A stretch of 64,000 nt of DNA from Cryptomeria japonica (taxonomy: Eukaryota > Streptophyta > Pinopsida > Cupressales > Cupressaceae), in NCBI RefSeq assembly GCF_030272615.1, contig NC_081407.1, positions 434,654,730 to 434,718,729 on the forward strand, read 5' to 3'. The translations under genes were made by a program, and so were the position numbers. This document shows positions 1-10,346 of the stretch, in pieces (positions within the stretch are counted from its first letter, which is position 1; every line of letters starts with the position of its first letter). The notes below the pieces were generated by a model, which was not told where the DNA came from, ran no database searches, and was given only the letters and a program-made list of their open reading frames with translations.

Positions 1-236
1 TTAATGATGTCCTCCACTATTTGAGCGTTATCTAGATTTTGGAGTAAATGGTCTGTAGGATTGATTTTGACATCAGTATCATTAGGTTGATTTACCATGG
101 TCTTGTCTGAAGGAATTTGATTAAATGGATCAAAATTAAGAGGCAAGTTTCTTGACACGATGGGTGTGACGCCCAAATTAGGATCTAGCTGAGGATCAGG
201 GAATCCTGGACCGAATTGGGAAGGTTGTTGCTCCAT
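1..236 (-). CDS. N-terminal end of a gag-like ORF, open at the window edge
   Basis: Reading right to left, an ATG at 236 opens a frame that runs without a stop for about 78 codons to base 1. The protein begins MEQQPSQFGPGFPDPQLDPN and is rich in Pro, Gln, Asn and Asp, with no recognisable domain in the visible part. It lies downstream of a minus-strand gypsy-type 5' LTR and primer-binding site (2352-2371), which is where gag should start. I therefore infer that it is the start of the Gag of that element. No zinc knuckle or capsid motif lies inside the window. It could instead be an accessory leader ORF. A competing frame at 196-396 has lower-quality composition and I do not favour it. Confidence 0.4.
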   Translation of the reverse strand, partial: MEQQPSQFGPGFPDPQLDPNLGVTPIVSRNLPLNFDPFNQIPSDKTMVNQPNDTDVKINPTDHLLQNLDNAQIVEDII

Positions 237-2351
237 TGCTTGTCTTGATTTGGATCGAGTGGTGATGGGCATGAACCGTGAGATGAAAAGATGCGGAGAT
301 GCTAAAGTCAAAGATTGAAATTGAAGACCAATTTGGTTGATTTAATGAGAGATTGATAAAACAAAAGGATTGATTGATTGAACTCTTGGTAGTCAAATTG
401 TAGTTTTACAAGTCTAATTAGGTAATTCGACACAAAAGTTACTCAAGAGGATACACTCAAGAAACAAGATGAATTGATGCGAACCAAACCTTTGGCTCAA
501 GGTGATAAGGCCACAATGATGTGAAAGGTTCAAACTCTAGACACGATATAGTTAGAAGAGTTAATAATGAAGGTCACAAATGATGTGGACTATGTTGCAA
601 CATTGGGATATAAAACCAAGTATGGAAAAAAGGATTGATCCTTGGTTTGATCTTGATTGACTTGGATGATTGGTTGAAAGGACTTGATTGATTGACTGAA
701 TTATCTGATCTAATTGATTGATTGAAATCGATTGCAAATTTGATCAATTAATTGATTTGATTGAAGGATTGATTGATTGATTGACTCGACAAAAATATTG
801 GAACAAGAGACTAGATTTGACTCGATTGAAGGATTGTTTAACATTGGATGATTGGATTGATCAAATGAATTAAATGGGATGGATCCAAGTCATGAGCAGG
901 AGAATTGGGGATCAATTCCATGCATGTCCCCACAAAGACATGCATGGATTGACCAAATGAATTAAATGGGATGGATCCAAATGACTAGTTTGCACATGAA
1001 AACATATCAGGTAGTACACAACCTAAGGCTGGAATGTGGATACTACTCACTAAGGCCCTTCACTTTAAATAGAAACACCTCAGACAAAGTGGATATGCAG
1101 AGACCTGGTGACACTAGCTCCCCCACCATTTCATGAGCACACTAGATCTCATTCCTCAAAATCAAAGAATTTTTTACCTTACAATGAAGGGTGCATGAAG
1201 GATTAACTTCAAGATGCAATTTGTGTTCCCTAAATTAGCTATTCATAATTTGGAGACTTGATCCATTTGGTGATGACTCACAAAAGCTTGTCCTGGTCCT
1301 CCTGAGAGTATTTTTACGTATCTCACATGAATGTGGATACTAGGAGAATCATCAAGATACACTTTTAACCAAGAAGACTTAGGTTTTCACCCTAGCCTGT
1401 TTACATAGCGGATCAAATTGAAAGTACTGCTTTGAGTTGTTCCCTCTTACAGGTGTAATACACTGGGAAGTAGGCTCACTAATGAAATTAGTACATGTTC
1501 TCTTACACCTAATGTCGCCTAGGAGCACGATGGGAGAGGATACTTGTATACTAATTTGAGGGATCTAATATTTAATAAAATGAAATATTGCATTACCAAA
1601 AAGATTAATTCCCTTAATAAATTAAGGTGTTTTCTAAACTACTCAAAAGACACATTGTTGATTTCAAACCCAAATTTTTGTTTGTTTGAAACACACCCCT
1701 CTTTAGCAGTCTTGCAACAAAATAGGTTAGTAGTTTTTGAGTTTTAGGTCCTTTACAATCAAATTTGCACCAACGTTAGCACAAAACCAAAAGACAGAAG
1801 AATATTAGCAAGTCCAAATTGGGCAAAATTAACACTCAAGAAAAAGTACATAAAATGAAACACGTAGAAATCCTTTCGTTTAACAGAGCATTCCTACCAT
1901 TAGATCTATCCTACCCACAAACCCACTATTTTATAGTGCAATCTCGTCATTTTACTTAAAAAATGTAAATTGTAAACGGACAAACAAAGAAGAAAAACAC
2001 AAACAAAAAGTAATCCCATCATTTTTATATGCACTCCTGATGTTACTACCCTCAAAACCACTGTTCTATAATCAAAATCGACATTTTACTAACAAACACA
2101 GAAAAAACATAAAAAAAGGAGAGATAAAAATTAGAAAACTGCTAGTATGGTTGTGGGAATGTGTTCCTGCAAGTTTTGGCAACGTTCTTGTTCAACAGTT
2201 TGATCTGGTTGTTTTTTGAAAATGAGCTGGGCCTAAAGTGACTTCCGCTGAAGTGGAAGTTGATCTAGAATCCTATGTTTTTGCTTGCAAGTGTTCGAAA
2301 TTTGTAAAGATAACACACATACAAAAAAAACATGAGAGTGACTCGTGAAGT
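237..2351 (-). other. Untranslated leader of the minus-strand gypsy element
   Basis: About 2.1 kb separates the primer-binding site from the gag-like ATG. I see no credible coding sequence in it; the short frames have no domain features. Long leaders are usual in Tat-type gypsy elements. Part of it (about 605-890) is a TTGATTGA-rich simple-sequence tract. Confidence 0.45.
605..890. repeat. TTGATTGA-rich low-complexity tract
   Basis: The words TTGATTGA, GATTGATT and ATTGATTGATTG recur many times with irregular spacing, as in a degenerate 4-bp (TTGA) expansion. The tract lies inside the retroelement leader. Confidence 0.7.
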
Positions 2352-2371
2352 GGGTCCCATCGGGCATGCCA
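2352..2371 (-). other. Primer-binding site of the minus-strand gypsy element
   Basis: On the minus strand, TGGCATGCCCGATGGGACCC begins four bases after the LTR terminus ...TCACA. It resembles the TGGCACGCCCRGTGGGAC class of primer-binding site known from plant Tat-lineage gypsy elements. This site fixes both the LTR end and the element's orientation. Confidence 0.6.
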
Positions 2372-2375
2372 GAAA

Positions 2376-3016
2376 TGTGAGAAGAAAATTGTGCAAAATA
2401 GAAATATTGACAACCTAAAAACTATACAATTATCAAGCCCACACTCATAATTAGGACGCTAGAGAGGAAGGCAAATTATGCAAATTATAAGACAATAAAA
2501 AAGCGCAAACCCAATTTTCTTGATTTGATTGTCATTCGATTTGAATGTGTGATTGACACTACGCCTCCAAAGATGCTTGAAAATGCCCCATGATGATTGG
2601 ATATGCAAAAACTAAGCTAAAAGTGTATGCAAGATGGATGGATGCGAGAAATGAAAATGACATTATGACCTTATGATAGTATGAAAGTGGATAAATTATG
2701 AAGGAAAATGAGGGGATTAAATAGGATTTGATAGGGATGAGAGGAGGTTTGAGGATGTTCCACTTGTCTCACTTGAGGAATATGGCAATGCAAGGAGTGA
2801 GAAGTGTCCTCTAAGAGGGCAAATGTCGTTGCAAGGTATGACAAGTGTAACCATAGGCGCATGTCTATTTGGGAGATAGCCACCCAAAATTAGTTTCTTT
2901 TTCTAATTTATTAAAATAGGGAATGTGCACATGACATGTATAAGGTTGGTTGAAGGGATAGGGTTGGTTAGAAACCAAGGTTATATGGTGGGTTAGGCTA
3001 GATGGGAGGTTAGAGT
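2376..3016 (-). mobile_element. Gypsy 5' LTR, downstream half (split by copia insertion)
   Basis: This is the promoter-distal part of a minus-strand LTR. It ends in CA at 2376, just before the primer-binding site, and continues at 10051-10346 beyond the copia element. Removing the copia element and one AGAGT duplication leaves an LTR of about 937 bp. On the plus strand it holds words such as GGAGGTTAGAG and GACAAGTGT that recur, reverse-complemented, in the plus-strand Tat LTR at 20520-21640. This suggests the two belong to related families. Confidence 0.65.
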
Positions 3017-4239
3017 TGTTAGGATAACTGGTGGACAACTGAGAGGGTGGGGGGGGTGAATCAGTTGTTAACAGATTATACAACTTTAAACACACAAATA
3101 TTTTATTGGAATGCATAAACCAAATACCAGAATAGAAGTTATAACAATTAAGCATAAACATAAACCATAGAACAATTACCAACCATCCATAACACATAAC
3201 ACCATGACTTGTACGTGGAAAACCCGGTAAAGGGAAAACCCACGGTGGGAAGCCTACCCACAGTCAAATAATACTTATGTAGCAAGTATGTGAATACAAT
3301 AAGAGGGGCCTTCACATGCAGGAAGGCCGACAGCCTAGAGTGCACTGCTCATCATAAAAGGAGCCTCACTGACTACAAAATAAATCCAGACTACAATCCG
3401 AAAAGATGAATGAACTGCAAGAATAGCATCTCCTATGCCTGAGTACAGTTCTAGTTAAGCTCAATACCGGAGGTCTTAAACCTCTTTTACAAACCCAATT
3501 CGATCACCTATGATTGACCAAAACCTCTGCATATGATTACAACTTTATTCGCACACAGATAATCTTATAACCTTTTCCTACCACATATATGATCTACAAA
3601 CAGATCTTACATTATATTTATACCAACCTAGGACCTAAACAATTAGGTCGACCACCTAAAAGATAATACAATAGATCCGTTACATAATCCTGCAAACCAA
3701 TGATAAACCAAGTCAGCCTAAGACTGAAACAACATAAACCAAACAATAAATCCAACTGGTGACGCATTGGGAGCATCAACCAACATGTTACATAAACCGG
3801 TCCATAACCTAATAAAATAACCACCAGACCCAAAATAGGTTGCCATAAGCCAAATGAAACACCACGAACAACTAAAACACAAACATGATAACCATCAGCA
3901 TCCTGATAACCTTCTAGAAGTTGCACCAACACCACTTATTGGATTCATCAAAAGATTTTCATCAAAGCGTTGCTAGTAAAACCCTTACCGGTAACCAAAA
4001 GGCTTACTAGAACATATGATAGCATCCAAATCCTCAAATCTCTGACCAAGTGAATGTGATACACATCAGGAACACATGAATAACCAATCCAAACCAATTC
4101 CAACAGCTGGACCAAAACCAGAGACAAATCTCCAGATCAACATCAAAGACCAACCGCTCTACTAGAAGCCGGTAGACAACAAAACAACTAGTGTTGACAT
4201 CAATGCAATACGTAATCAATTCCTCCAAATTGCCAACTA
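3017..4239 (-). repeat. copia-1 3' LTR
   Basis: In plus-strand reading it starts TGTTAGGATAAC at 3017 and ends near 4239 (...TGCCAACTA). The inner end is slightly altered from the expected CAACA. It is collinear with 8837-10045 along its whole length. The short frames seen inside it (for example 3618-3935) are LTR sequence, not genes. Confidence 0.92.
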
Positions 4240-4240
4240 T

Positions 4241-4253
4241 CTCCCCCTTTGGC
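4241..4253 (-). other. copia-1 polypurine tract
   Basis: The plus strand reads CTCCCCCTTTGG, which is CCAAAGGGGGAG in element sense, directly inside the 3' LTR. It has the usual copia form GCCAAAGGGGGAGA and primes plus-strand synthesis. The bases from here to 4594 are untranslated 3' sequence. Confidence 0.85.
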
Positions 4254-4594
4254 ATTGATGGAAACACTAGATGTGAAAAACATCGAAGTGCCAAACAAGT
4301 CTCCCCCAAAGGAAGACATCCAACAATCTCCCCAAAATGATATGACAATGAAGTTCTGAACCAACATACCAAATTTCCCCTGTGAATGATATCCCTTTTA
4401 AGCTCTGTTTTTCACGTAAATATCTCTCCCCCTCTGACATCAATGCCATAAATTTGACATAAACATCAAAGAAAAGTCATAAAACCTTTGGACCACACAG
4501 TTGACTACTCCCATGAGTAGTAGCACCAACACATCAATCCAGAATGAATGATAGTTCTAAAAATGCATGTCGTACTGATGCTAGTCAACATCAC

Positions 4595-5212
4595 TCAAGT
4601 CTCTATTGGAGGGGTAGAAACTCCCAATCTATCTCTGAAGTACTCAAATGATTCCTTAGGCAAATTTTTAGTGAAGATATCTACAATCTGTTCTTTAGTG
4701 TTCACATAAACCAGTCTGACTTTGTTTGCTTCCACCTTCTCCTTCAGAAAATTATACTTGATAGAAATTTGCTTAGTCTTAGAATGAAATACCGAATTCT
4801 TTGATATGTCAATAGTAGTAGAGTTATCACAGTGAATAAGTACAGGTTCATTACAATCCACCCTTATATCCTTCAACATTTGCTTCATCCATAGAACTTG
4901 TGTACAGTTAATAGCAGCAACAACATACTCAGCTTTAGCAATAGATAAAGAAGTACATGATTGTTTCTTACTAATCCATGAAACAAGTTTCTTTCCAAGA
5001 AAGAAATCTCCATCGGATGTGCTCTTCTGATCATCAACATCTCCAGCCCAGTTAGCATATGTATATGCACATAGTGTAAAGTCATTGTTTTTAGGATACC
5101 ACAAACCATACTTAGTTGTTCCTTGCAAATACCTGAAAATCCTTTTCACCGCATTCTCATGATTCTCTCTAGGATCACTCTGATATCTTGATACAATACA
5201 AACTGCATTCAT
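4595..5212 (-). pseudogene. copia-1 RNase H domain, degenerate
   Basis: This frame of 205 codons ends the polyprotein and matches the copia RNase H module. Visible landmarks are RIFRYLQGTTKYGLWY, YANWAGD (family usually SDADWAGD), SLSIAKAEYVV (family usually ALSTAEAEYVA), IHCDNSTTIDISKN and the terminal TKNLPKESFEYFRDRLGV. RNase H would remove the RNA template during reverse transcription. Two acidic catalytic positions are lost: the first Asp motif reads TYANW, and the Glu of the AEAEY motif is now Lys. The frame is the same as the upstream RT frame but is separated from it by stops around 5229 and 5429. Identity is certain; activity is very unlikely. Confidence 0.9.
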
Positions 5213-6373
5213 TATATCCGATCTAATCTAAGTAAGATATAACAAACCTCCATTCATATATTTATACCTTGTAGGATTTATCGAAGCTGATGCATCATTA
5301 TTTGTCAATTTCTCACTTGTAACCATAGGGGTACCAACTGGTTTGGAATTTTCCATACCAAATTTCTTCAACAACTCTCTATCATACTTAGTTTGACAGA
5401 TGAAAATACCTTTATCATTTTGAGTAATCTACAAACCTAAGAAAAATTTCATCTCCCCAATCATAGACATCTCAAATACATTCTTCATATTTTCAGAGAA
5501 TTCCATACATAACTTATCCTCACCTCCAAATATGATATCATCAACAAAGACTTCAACAATCAATACATCATCATCAATAATCTTATAATATAAGCTACTA
5601 TCAGCATTACCTTTAGAGAAACCAAGCTTCAAAAAATATTTGTCCAATCTAGCATACCAAGCTCTAGGAGCTTGTTTCAATCCATATAAAGCTTTCCTTA
5701 ACCTGCAAACCATGTTTTTGTTATCTGAAAGTAAAAATCCATCAGGTTGCTCAGTGTAAACTTCCTCTTCAAGATCTCCACTAAAAAATGCACACTTAAC
5801 ATCCATTTGATAAACCTTGTATTTCTTATGGGAAACATAAGAAAGAAATAATCTCACAGCTTCAATCCTAGCTACCAGAGCAAAAGCCTCATCATAATCA
5901 ATTACTTCCTTCTGAGAATATCCTTTACATACCAATCTAGCCTTATTCCTCACAACTTGTCCATCCTCATTCAATTTATTCCTAAACACCCATTTAGTTC
6001 CAATAACATTCTTATTTATAGGTCGGGGAACTAAAGTCCATGTGTTGTTCTTCTCAATCTGATCTAATTCCTCTTCCATATCTCTCATCCAACATTCATC
6101 TTTATAAGCTTCAATAACTGATTTCAATTCAACTTGAGAAATTAAACATACCTCATCAGTTGTCAACCTTCTTCTTGTCATTAATCCTTTGTTCTTGTCT
6201 CCAATGATTTGATCTTCTGAATGATTTAACCTTACATTCCTAGGAGTCTTCTGACTTTCTATTCCTCTGCTCTGATCTTTAGTTACTATTGAATTTTCTG
6301 ATACTGCCGGGGTAACTGGTTCAACATTTTGTTCCGGTACAGGTGCTATCGGTTTAGTTATGATCATCTCCAC
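5213..6373 (-). pseudogene. copia-1 reverse transcriptase, degenerate
   Basis: A Ty1/copia reverse transcriptase (RVT_2 type) that would copy element RNA into DNA inside virus-like particles. The open part covers 314 codons (6373-5429). Landmarks in order are [88 protein letters not shown] and the catalytic box FVDDIIFGG (family usually YVDDIIF). The Asp pair is kept. Stops at 5429-5431 and near 5229 interrupt the thumb and connection region before RNase H. The first 60 or so residues look like the variable integrase-RT linker. Confidence 0.93.
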
Positions 6374-7300
6374 TTCTAGTTATCTCTCATAAGTTTCGAT
6401 TTGACCTTTGTATAGCTCATCCACCTTGACATTAGCACTTTCCACAATTCTCTGCAATCTTTTGTTATAACATCTATATGTGTTACTTTCATTAGAATAA
6501 CCAAGAAATATCCCTTCATCACATCTAGGATCAATCTTTCCAATGGAATGATCTCTTTTGATATATCATTTACTACCAAAGATTCTGAAATAATTAATTG
6601 TAGGTGTATGACCAAACCATAACTCATAAGGTGTCTTACTGGTGTCTCATTGGATATGAACTCTATTAAATGTGTATACCGCCATGCTCATAGCTTCTCT
6701 CCAATAGATATGAGGCAAATTAGCTTCCATCATCATAGTTCTGGCCGCATCTAAGATAGTTTTGTTCTTTCTTTCCATAATGTCATTCTCCTGAGGTGTC
6801 TAAGGAGTAGACAACTGTCTCCTTATCCCATGCTTCTCACAATAACTATTAAATTCATCGGATGTGAATTCACCACCCTGATCTGGCCTTAAGCATTTAA
6901 TCTTCAACTCTGTCTCTGTCTCAACTTTATCTTTAAAGATCTTAAACTTTTCAAAAGCTTCAAATTTCTCCCTTAGAAAAGTAACCCACGTCATTCTAGA
7001 ATAGTCATCAATGATTAGCATGAAATATCTATCACCCTGAAAACTCTTTATTCTAGCAGGACCACACAAATCTATATGAATAAGATCAAGAACATCATTA
7101 TATTTGTCTTGTATACTCTTAAAATAAGTTTTGACTTGCTTTCCCATTTGACATTCCTTACATACAGGATTATAGGGCTTCACAATCTTAGGTATATCTC
7201 TAACAGCCTTAGTTGAACTAATCTTTAGAATGCAATTAAAATTCACATGACACAACCTCTTATGCCATAACCAACTCTCATCAACTTGTGCGAAGTTCAA
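6374..7300 (-). pseudogene. copia-1 integrase, degenerate
   Basis: The N-terminal HHCC zinc region (SWLWHKRLCHVNF ... CKECQMGK) and the catalytic core are clear. The first Asp lies in HIDLCGPARI, the second in RPDQGGEFTS (family usually RSDNGGEF), and the Glu in IMERKNKTIL just left of 6800. A TAG stop at 6800-6802 cuts the core before the catalytic Glu. Further in-frame stops lie near 6650, 6570 and 6376. The enzyme would insert element cDNA, giving the 5-bp duplication seen. The frame matches RT, so the pol frame was once continuous from about 7300 to 4595. Confidence 0.92.
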
Positions 7301-7899
7301 ATGAAAGATGTTACCTTTAGTCTGTGTACCGGTTGCAATCTCGATTCTAGATCTGTTAATGATTTTCCATTTTCCATCCTGAATTGTAATTGAAATCCCT
7401 TATCCACCAACTGACATACACTTAAAAGATTATGCCTTAAACCTTCAACATAATAAACATTATCAATGTTATGCTTACCATCCAGTGATATAGTTCCTCT
7501 TCCTCTGATCATACATGCTTTGTCATCTCCAAATCTAACCAGTCCACCATCAAATTCTTGCAAAGATAAAAATTTCCTTTTATCTCCAGTCATATGATGT
7601 GAATATCCATTGTCTATCACCCATTCATCCTTGTCTTCAATTTTAGCAGCAAGGGCCTTTTCCTCATTTTTAATAATAGGGGTCAGAGCATCTTCCTTGA
7701 TAGACAAAAATACCCATTCCTTTCCACTGCAGCATCCACTAGCTGAATCTTGTGTCGATTCATCATCAGAATCAGTCACACCTTCCTCATTCGCATAGTA
7801 ACATGATTTGTCTTTGTTTCTCCTATACTTATGCTTGTTCTGATAATCATGGTTAGGCCTAAAAGATCTTCTAGCTTTCTCTTTAAATCTTGAATTCCT
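7301..7899 (-). pseudogene. copia-1 aspartic protease, active-site mutated
   Basis: A copia retropepsin region that would process the polyprotein. The signature reads DEWVIDNGYSHHMTGD where the family has W-x-x-D-S-G-C-x-x-H-M-T-G. The Ser of the D-S/T-G triad is thus Asn and the following Cys is Tyr. Downstream landmarks are VRFGDDKACMIRGRGTI, NVYYVEGLRHNLLSVCQL and QLQFRMENG. It shares the gag frame across a stop near 7900, then shifts frame relative to integrase at about 7300. The DNG triad argues against activity. Confidence 0.88.
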
Positions 7900-8780
7900 T
7901 TAAGGACATCTAGATGCAAAATGACCTATCTTATTACATGCAAAGCATTTAAAAGGTGATTTTCTTTCATAATTACTTCCTATTGGACCTTTAGGTACTC
8001 TTCTAGAAAATAGGGCTCTGAGTTGATCAAACTCATCATCTTCTTTCTTCATTTCCTTCAGCTCCTTCGCATATAAATATTTCCAATCACTCTTGCCGGT
8101 TGATGATGCAAATGTGTGAAAATTAGATTCAATCTTTGAAGCTCCTTGAGGACCAAATTCGTCAAGCTCAAAAGCAGATAATTTTCCAACCAAAGTATCC
8201 CTGTTAACAAAAGTGTTAGCCATTGTTCTGAGCTCATTAATTGCAGTAGCCTTCATCTTATAAGTCGATGGAAAATCTCTCAATACTTTAGAAACAATCT
8301 CATCTTCGCTCAGAGATCCACCACAACATTGAATTCCCATAACAATTTCATTATCTCTTTCCATAAAAGCAGTAATCCTTTCATCTTCTTCCATCTTCAG
8401 ATTCTCATACCTTACCCGGTAACCATCAAGTTTAGAATTTTAACAGTAGGGTCACCTTCATTCAAAATCTCCAACTTATCCCATATAGCCTTCATTGATG
8501 ATTGGTCAGCTAATCGCATAATTTGTTGATCAGAAAGTGCACTTAAGAGTGCTTCTCTAGCTCTACAATCATTCTCAATGTCCTTATCCAAAGTTGTCAG
8601 GGGAGGATTGCCAAATGTCGGATTATGAGGAGTATAGCCTTTCTCCGTGACCTCCCAAATCTCTTTCCCAATACATCTCAAATGAGTTTCCATCTGAATC
8701 TTCCATACCCTGTAATTTGTTGAATTAAGCTTAGGGGTTTCTCTCCGGAAAACAAATGCAGTTGAACTATTAGTTGTCAT
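7900..8780 (-). pseudogene. copia-1 Gag, frameshifted
   Basis: Gag forms the particle and binds element RNA. It starts with ATG at 8780 (MTTNSSTAFVFRRETPKLNS), about 40 bases inside the primer-binding site. The DUF4219/UBN2-type region includes NYRVWKIQMETHLR, AIWDKLEILNEGD, RITAFMERDNEIV and LSEDEIVSKVLRDFPSTYK. A CCHC zinc knuckle CFACNKIGHFASRC follows near 7905-7945. A frameshift at about 8410 separates the first 122 codons from the rest, and a TAA near 7900 follows the knuckle. Length and order are normal for copia. Confidence 0.92.
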
Positions 8781-8822
8781 AGGATCTTCCTCAAGCAGTT
8801 AAGCTTTAGTAGAGAGGACCAA

Positions 8823-8836
8823 GCTCTGATAATAAT
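8823..8836 (-). other. copia-1 primer-binding site
   Basis: In element sense the LTR terminus ...TAACA is followed by ATTATTATCAGAGC. This matches the plant initiator-tRNA-Met site TGGTATCAGAGC at nine of twelve positions, with TATCAGAGC intact and the first three bases altered. Confidence 0.8.
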
Positions 8837-10045
8837 TGTTAGGATAACCGGTGGACAACTAAGAAGGGGGGGGTGAATCAATTATCAACAGATTATACAG
8901 CTTTAAACACACAAATCTTTTACCGGAATGCATAAACCAAATACTGGAATAACAGATATAATAATTAAGTATAAACATAAATCACATAAAAATTACCAAC
9001 CATCCATAACACATAACACCATGATTTGTACGTGGAAAACCCGGTAAAGGGAAAAACCATGATGGGAAGCCTACCCACAGTCAGATAATACTTCTGCAGC
9101 AATTATGTGAATACAATAAGAGGGGTCTGCACATGCAAGAAGGCCAATAGCCTAGAGTGCACTGCTCATCACAAAAGGAGCCTCACTGACTACAAAATAA
9201 ATCCAGATTACAATCCGTAAAGATGAATGAACTGCAAGAATAACATCTCTTATTCTTGAGTATAGTTCTGGTTAAGCTCAATACTGGAGGTCTTAAACCT
9301 CTTTTACAAACCCAATTAGATCACCTATGATCGACCAAAACCTTTGCATATGATTACAACTTTATTCGCAAATAGATAATCCCATAACCTTTTCCTACCA
9401 CATATATGATCTACAAAGAGATCTTACATTATATTTATACCAACCCAGGACCTAAATAATTAGGTCATCCACCTAAAAGATAATACAATAGATCTATTAC
9501 ATAATCCCACAAACCAATGATAAACCAAGTCGGCCTAAGACCGAAACAACATAAACCAAACAATAAATTCAACCGATGATGCATCGGGAGCATCAACCAA
9601 CACGTTACATAAACCGGTCCATAACCTAACAAAATAATCACAGGACCCAAAATAGGTCGCCATAAGCCAAATGAAACACCATGAACAATTGGAACATGAA
9701 CATGATAACCACCAGCATCCTAATAACCTTCTAGAAGCCACACCAACACCACTTATTGGATTCATCAATAGATCTTCATCAAAGCGTTGTCGGTAAAACC
9801 CTTACCGATAACCAAAAGGCTTACTAGAACATATGATAGCATCCAGATCATCAAATCCCAAACCAACTGAATGTGATACACATCAGGAACAAATTAATAA
9901 CCAATTCCAACAGCCAGACCAAAACCAAAGACAAATCTCTAGATCAACATCAAATACCAACCGCTTTACCAGAAGTCGGTAGACAACAAAACAACTAGTG
10001 TTGACATCAATGCAACACATAATCAATTCCTCCAAATTGCCAACA
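8837..10045 (-). repeat. copia-1 5' LTR
   Basis: It starts TGTTAGGATAAC at 8837 and ends ...TGCCAACA at 10045, immediately before AGAGT. It is collinear with 3017-4239. Most differences are C/T or G/A, as expected from deamination of methylated cytosine. Confidence 0.93.
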
Positions 10046-10050
10046 AGAGT

Positions 10051-10346
10051 TAGGAGACATGTGACCAAAATGAAGCATTTGAATTATTTAAATTCAAATA
10101 AAAGGAAGAAAAATGTGACATGAACCAAATAAAATGATTATTTATTTTATTTAGTAGAAGAAAGATAGTGTAATTAATTAATTTGTTTATATTAATCAAT
10201 TAATTGGACAAAGCTCAATTAATTAAATTAATTTAGCCAGAAGGGATGACATAACTCATTAAATAATATTGATTATTTAATTAATATAGGTGACTAAAAG
10301 GGATTAAATTTGATTAAATTAATTAATCAATTTAAGTGTCTACACA
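10051..10346 (-). mobile_element. Gypsy 5' LTR, upstream half (outer end)
   Basis: In element sense this begins TGTGTAGACACTTAAATTG at 10346, close to TGTGTACACCTAAAAATGG of the plus-strand Tat LTR at 20520. It is AT-rich, with GAATTATTTAAATTCAAATA. The flanking bases 10347-10351 (ACTCT) belong to the interrupted LINE. The matching duplication would lie beyond the left edge. Confidence 0.65.

Larger units (their letters stand above)
3017..10045 (-). mobile_element. Complete but inactivated Ty1/copia retrotransposon (copia-1)
   Basis: A full LTR element is framed by a 5-bp target-site duplication AGAGT (3012-3016 and 10046-10050). Each end runs TGTTAGG...CAACA in plus-strand reading. It has two LTRs of about 1.2 kb, an iMet-type primer-binding site, a polypurine tract, and gag, protease, integrase, reverse transcriptase and RNase H in copia order on the minus strand. 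The coding region carries several in-frame stops and at least two frameshifts, and catalytic residues in protease and RNase H are lost, so it cannot be autonomous. It sits inside the 5' LTR of a gypsy element. By eye the two LTRs differ at roughly 9% of the first 600 aligned bases, mostly transitions, so the insertion is old. Confidence 0.95.

Noticed and set aside
3618-4449. Minus-strand ORFs of 60-112 codons
   Set aside because: They lie wholly inside the copia-1 LTR and recur in decayed form in the other LTR, with membrane-like composition caused by base bias.
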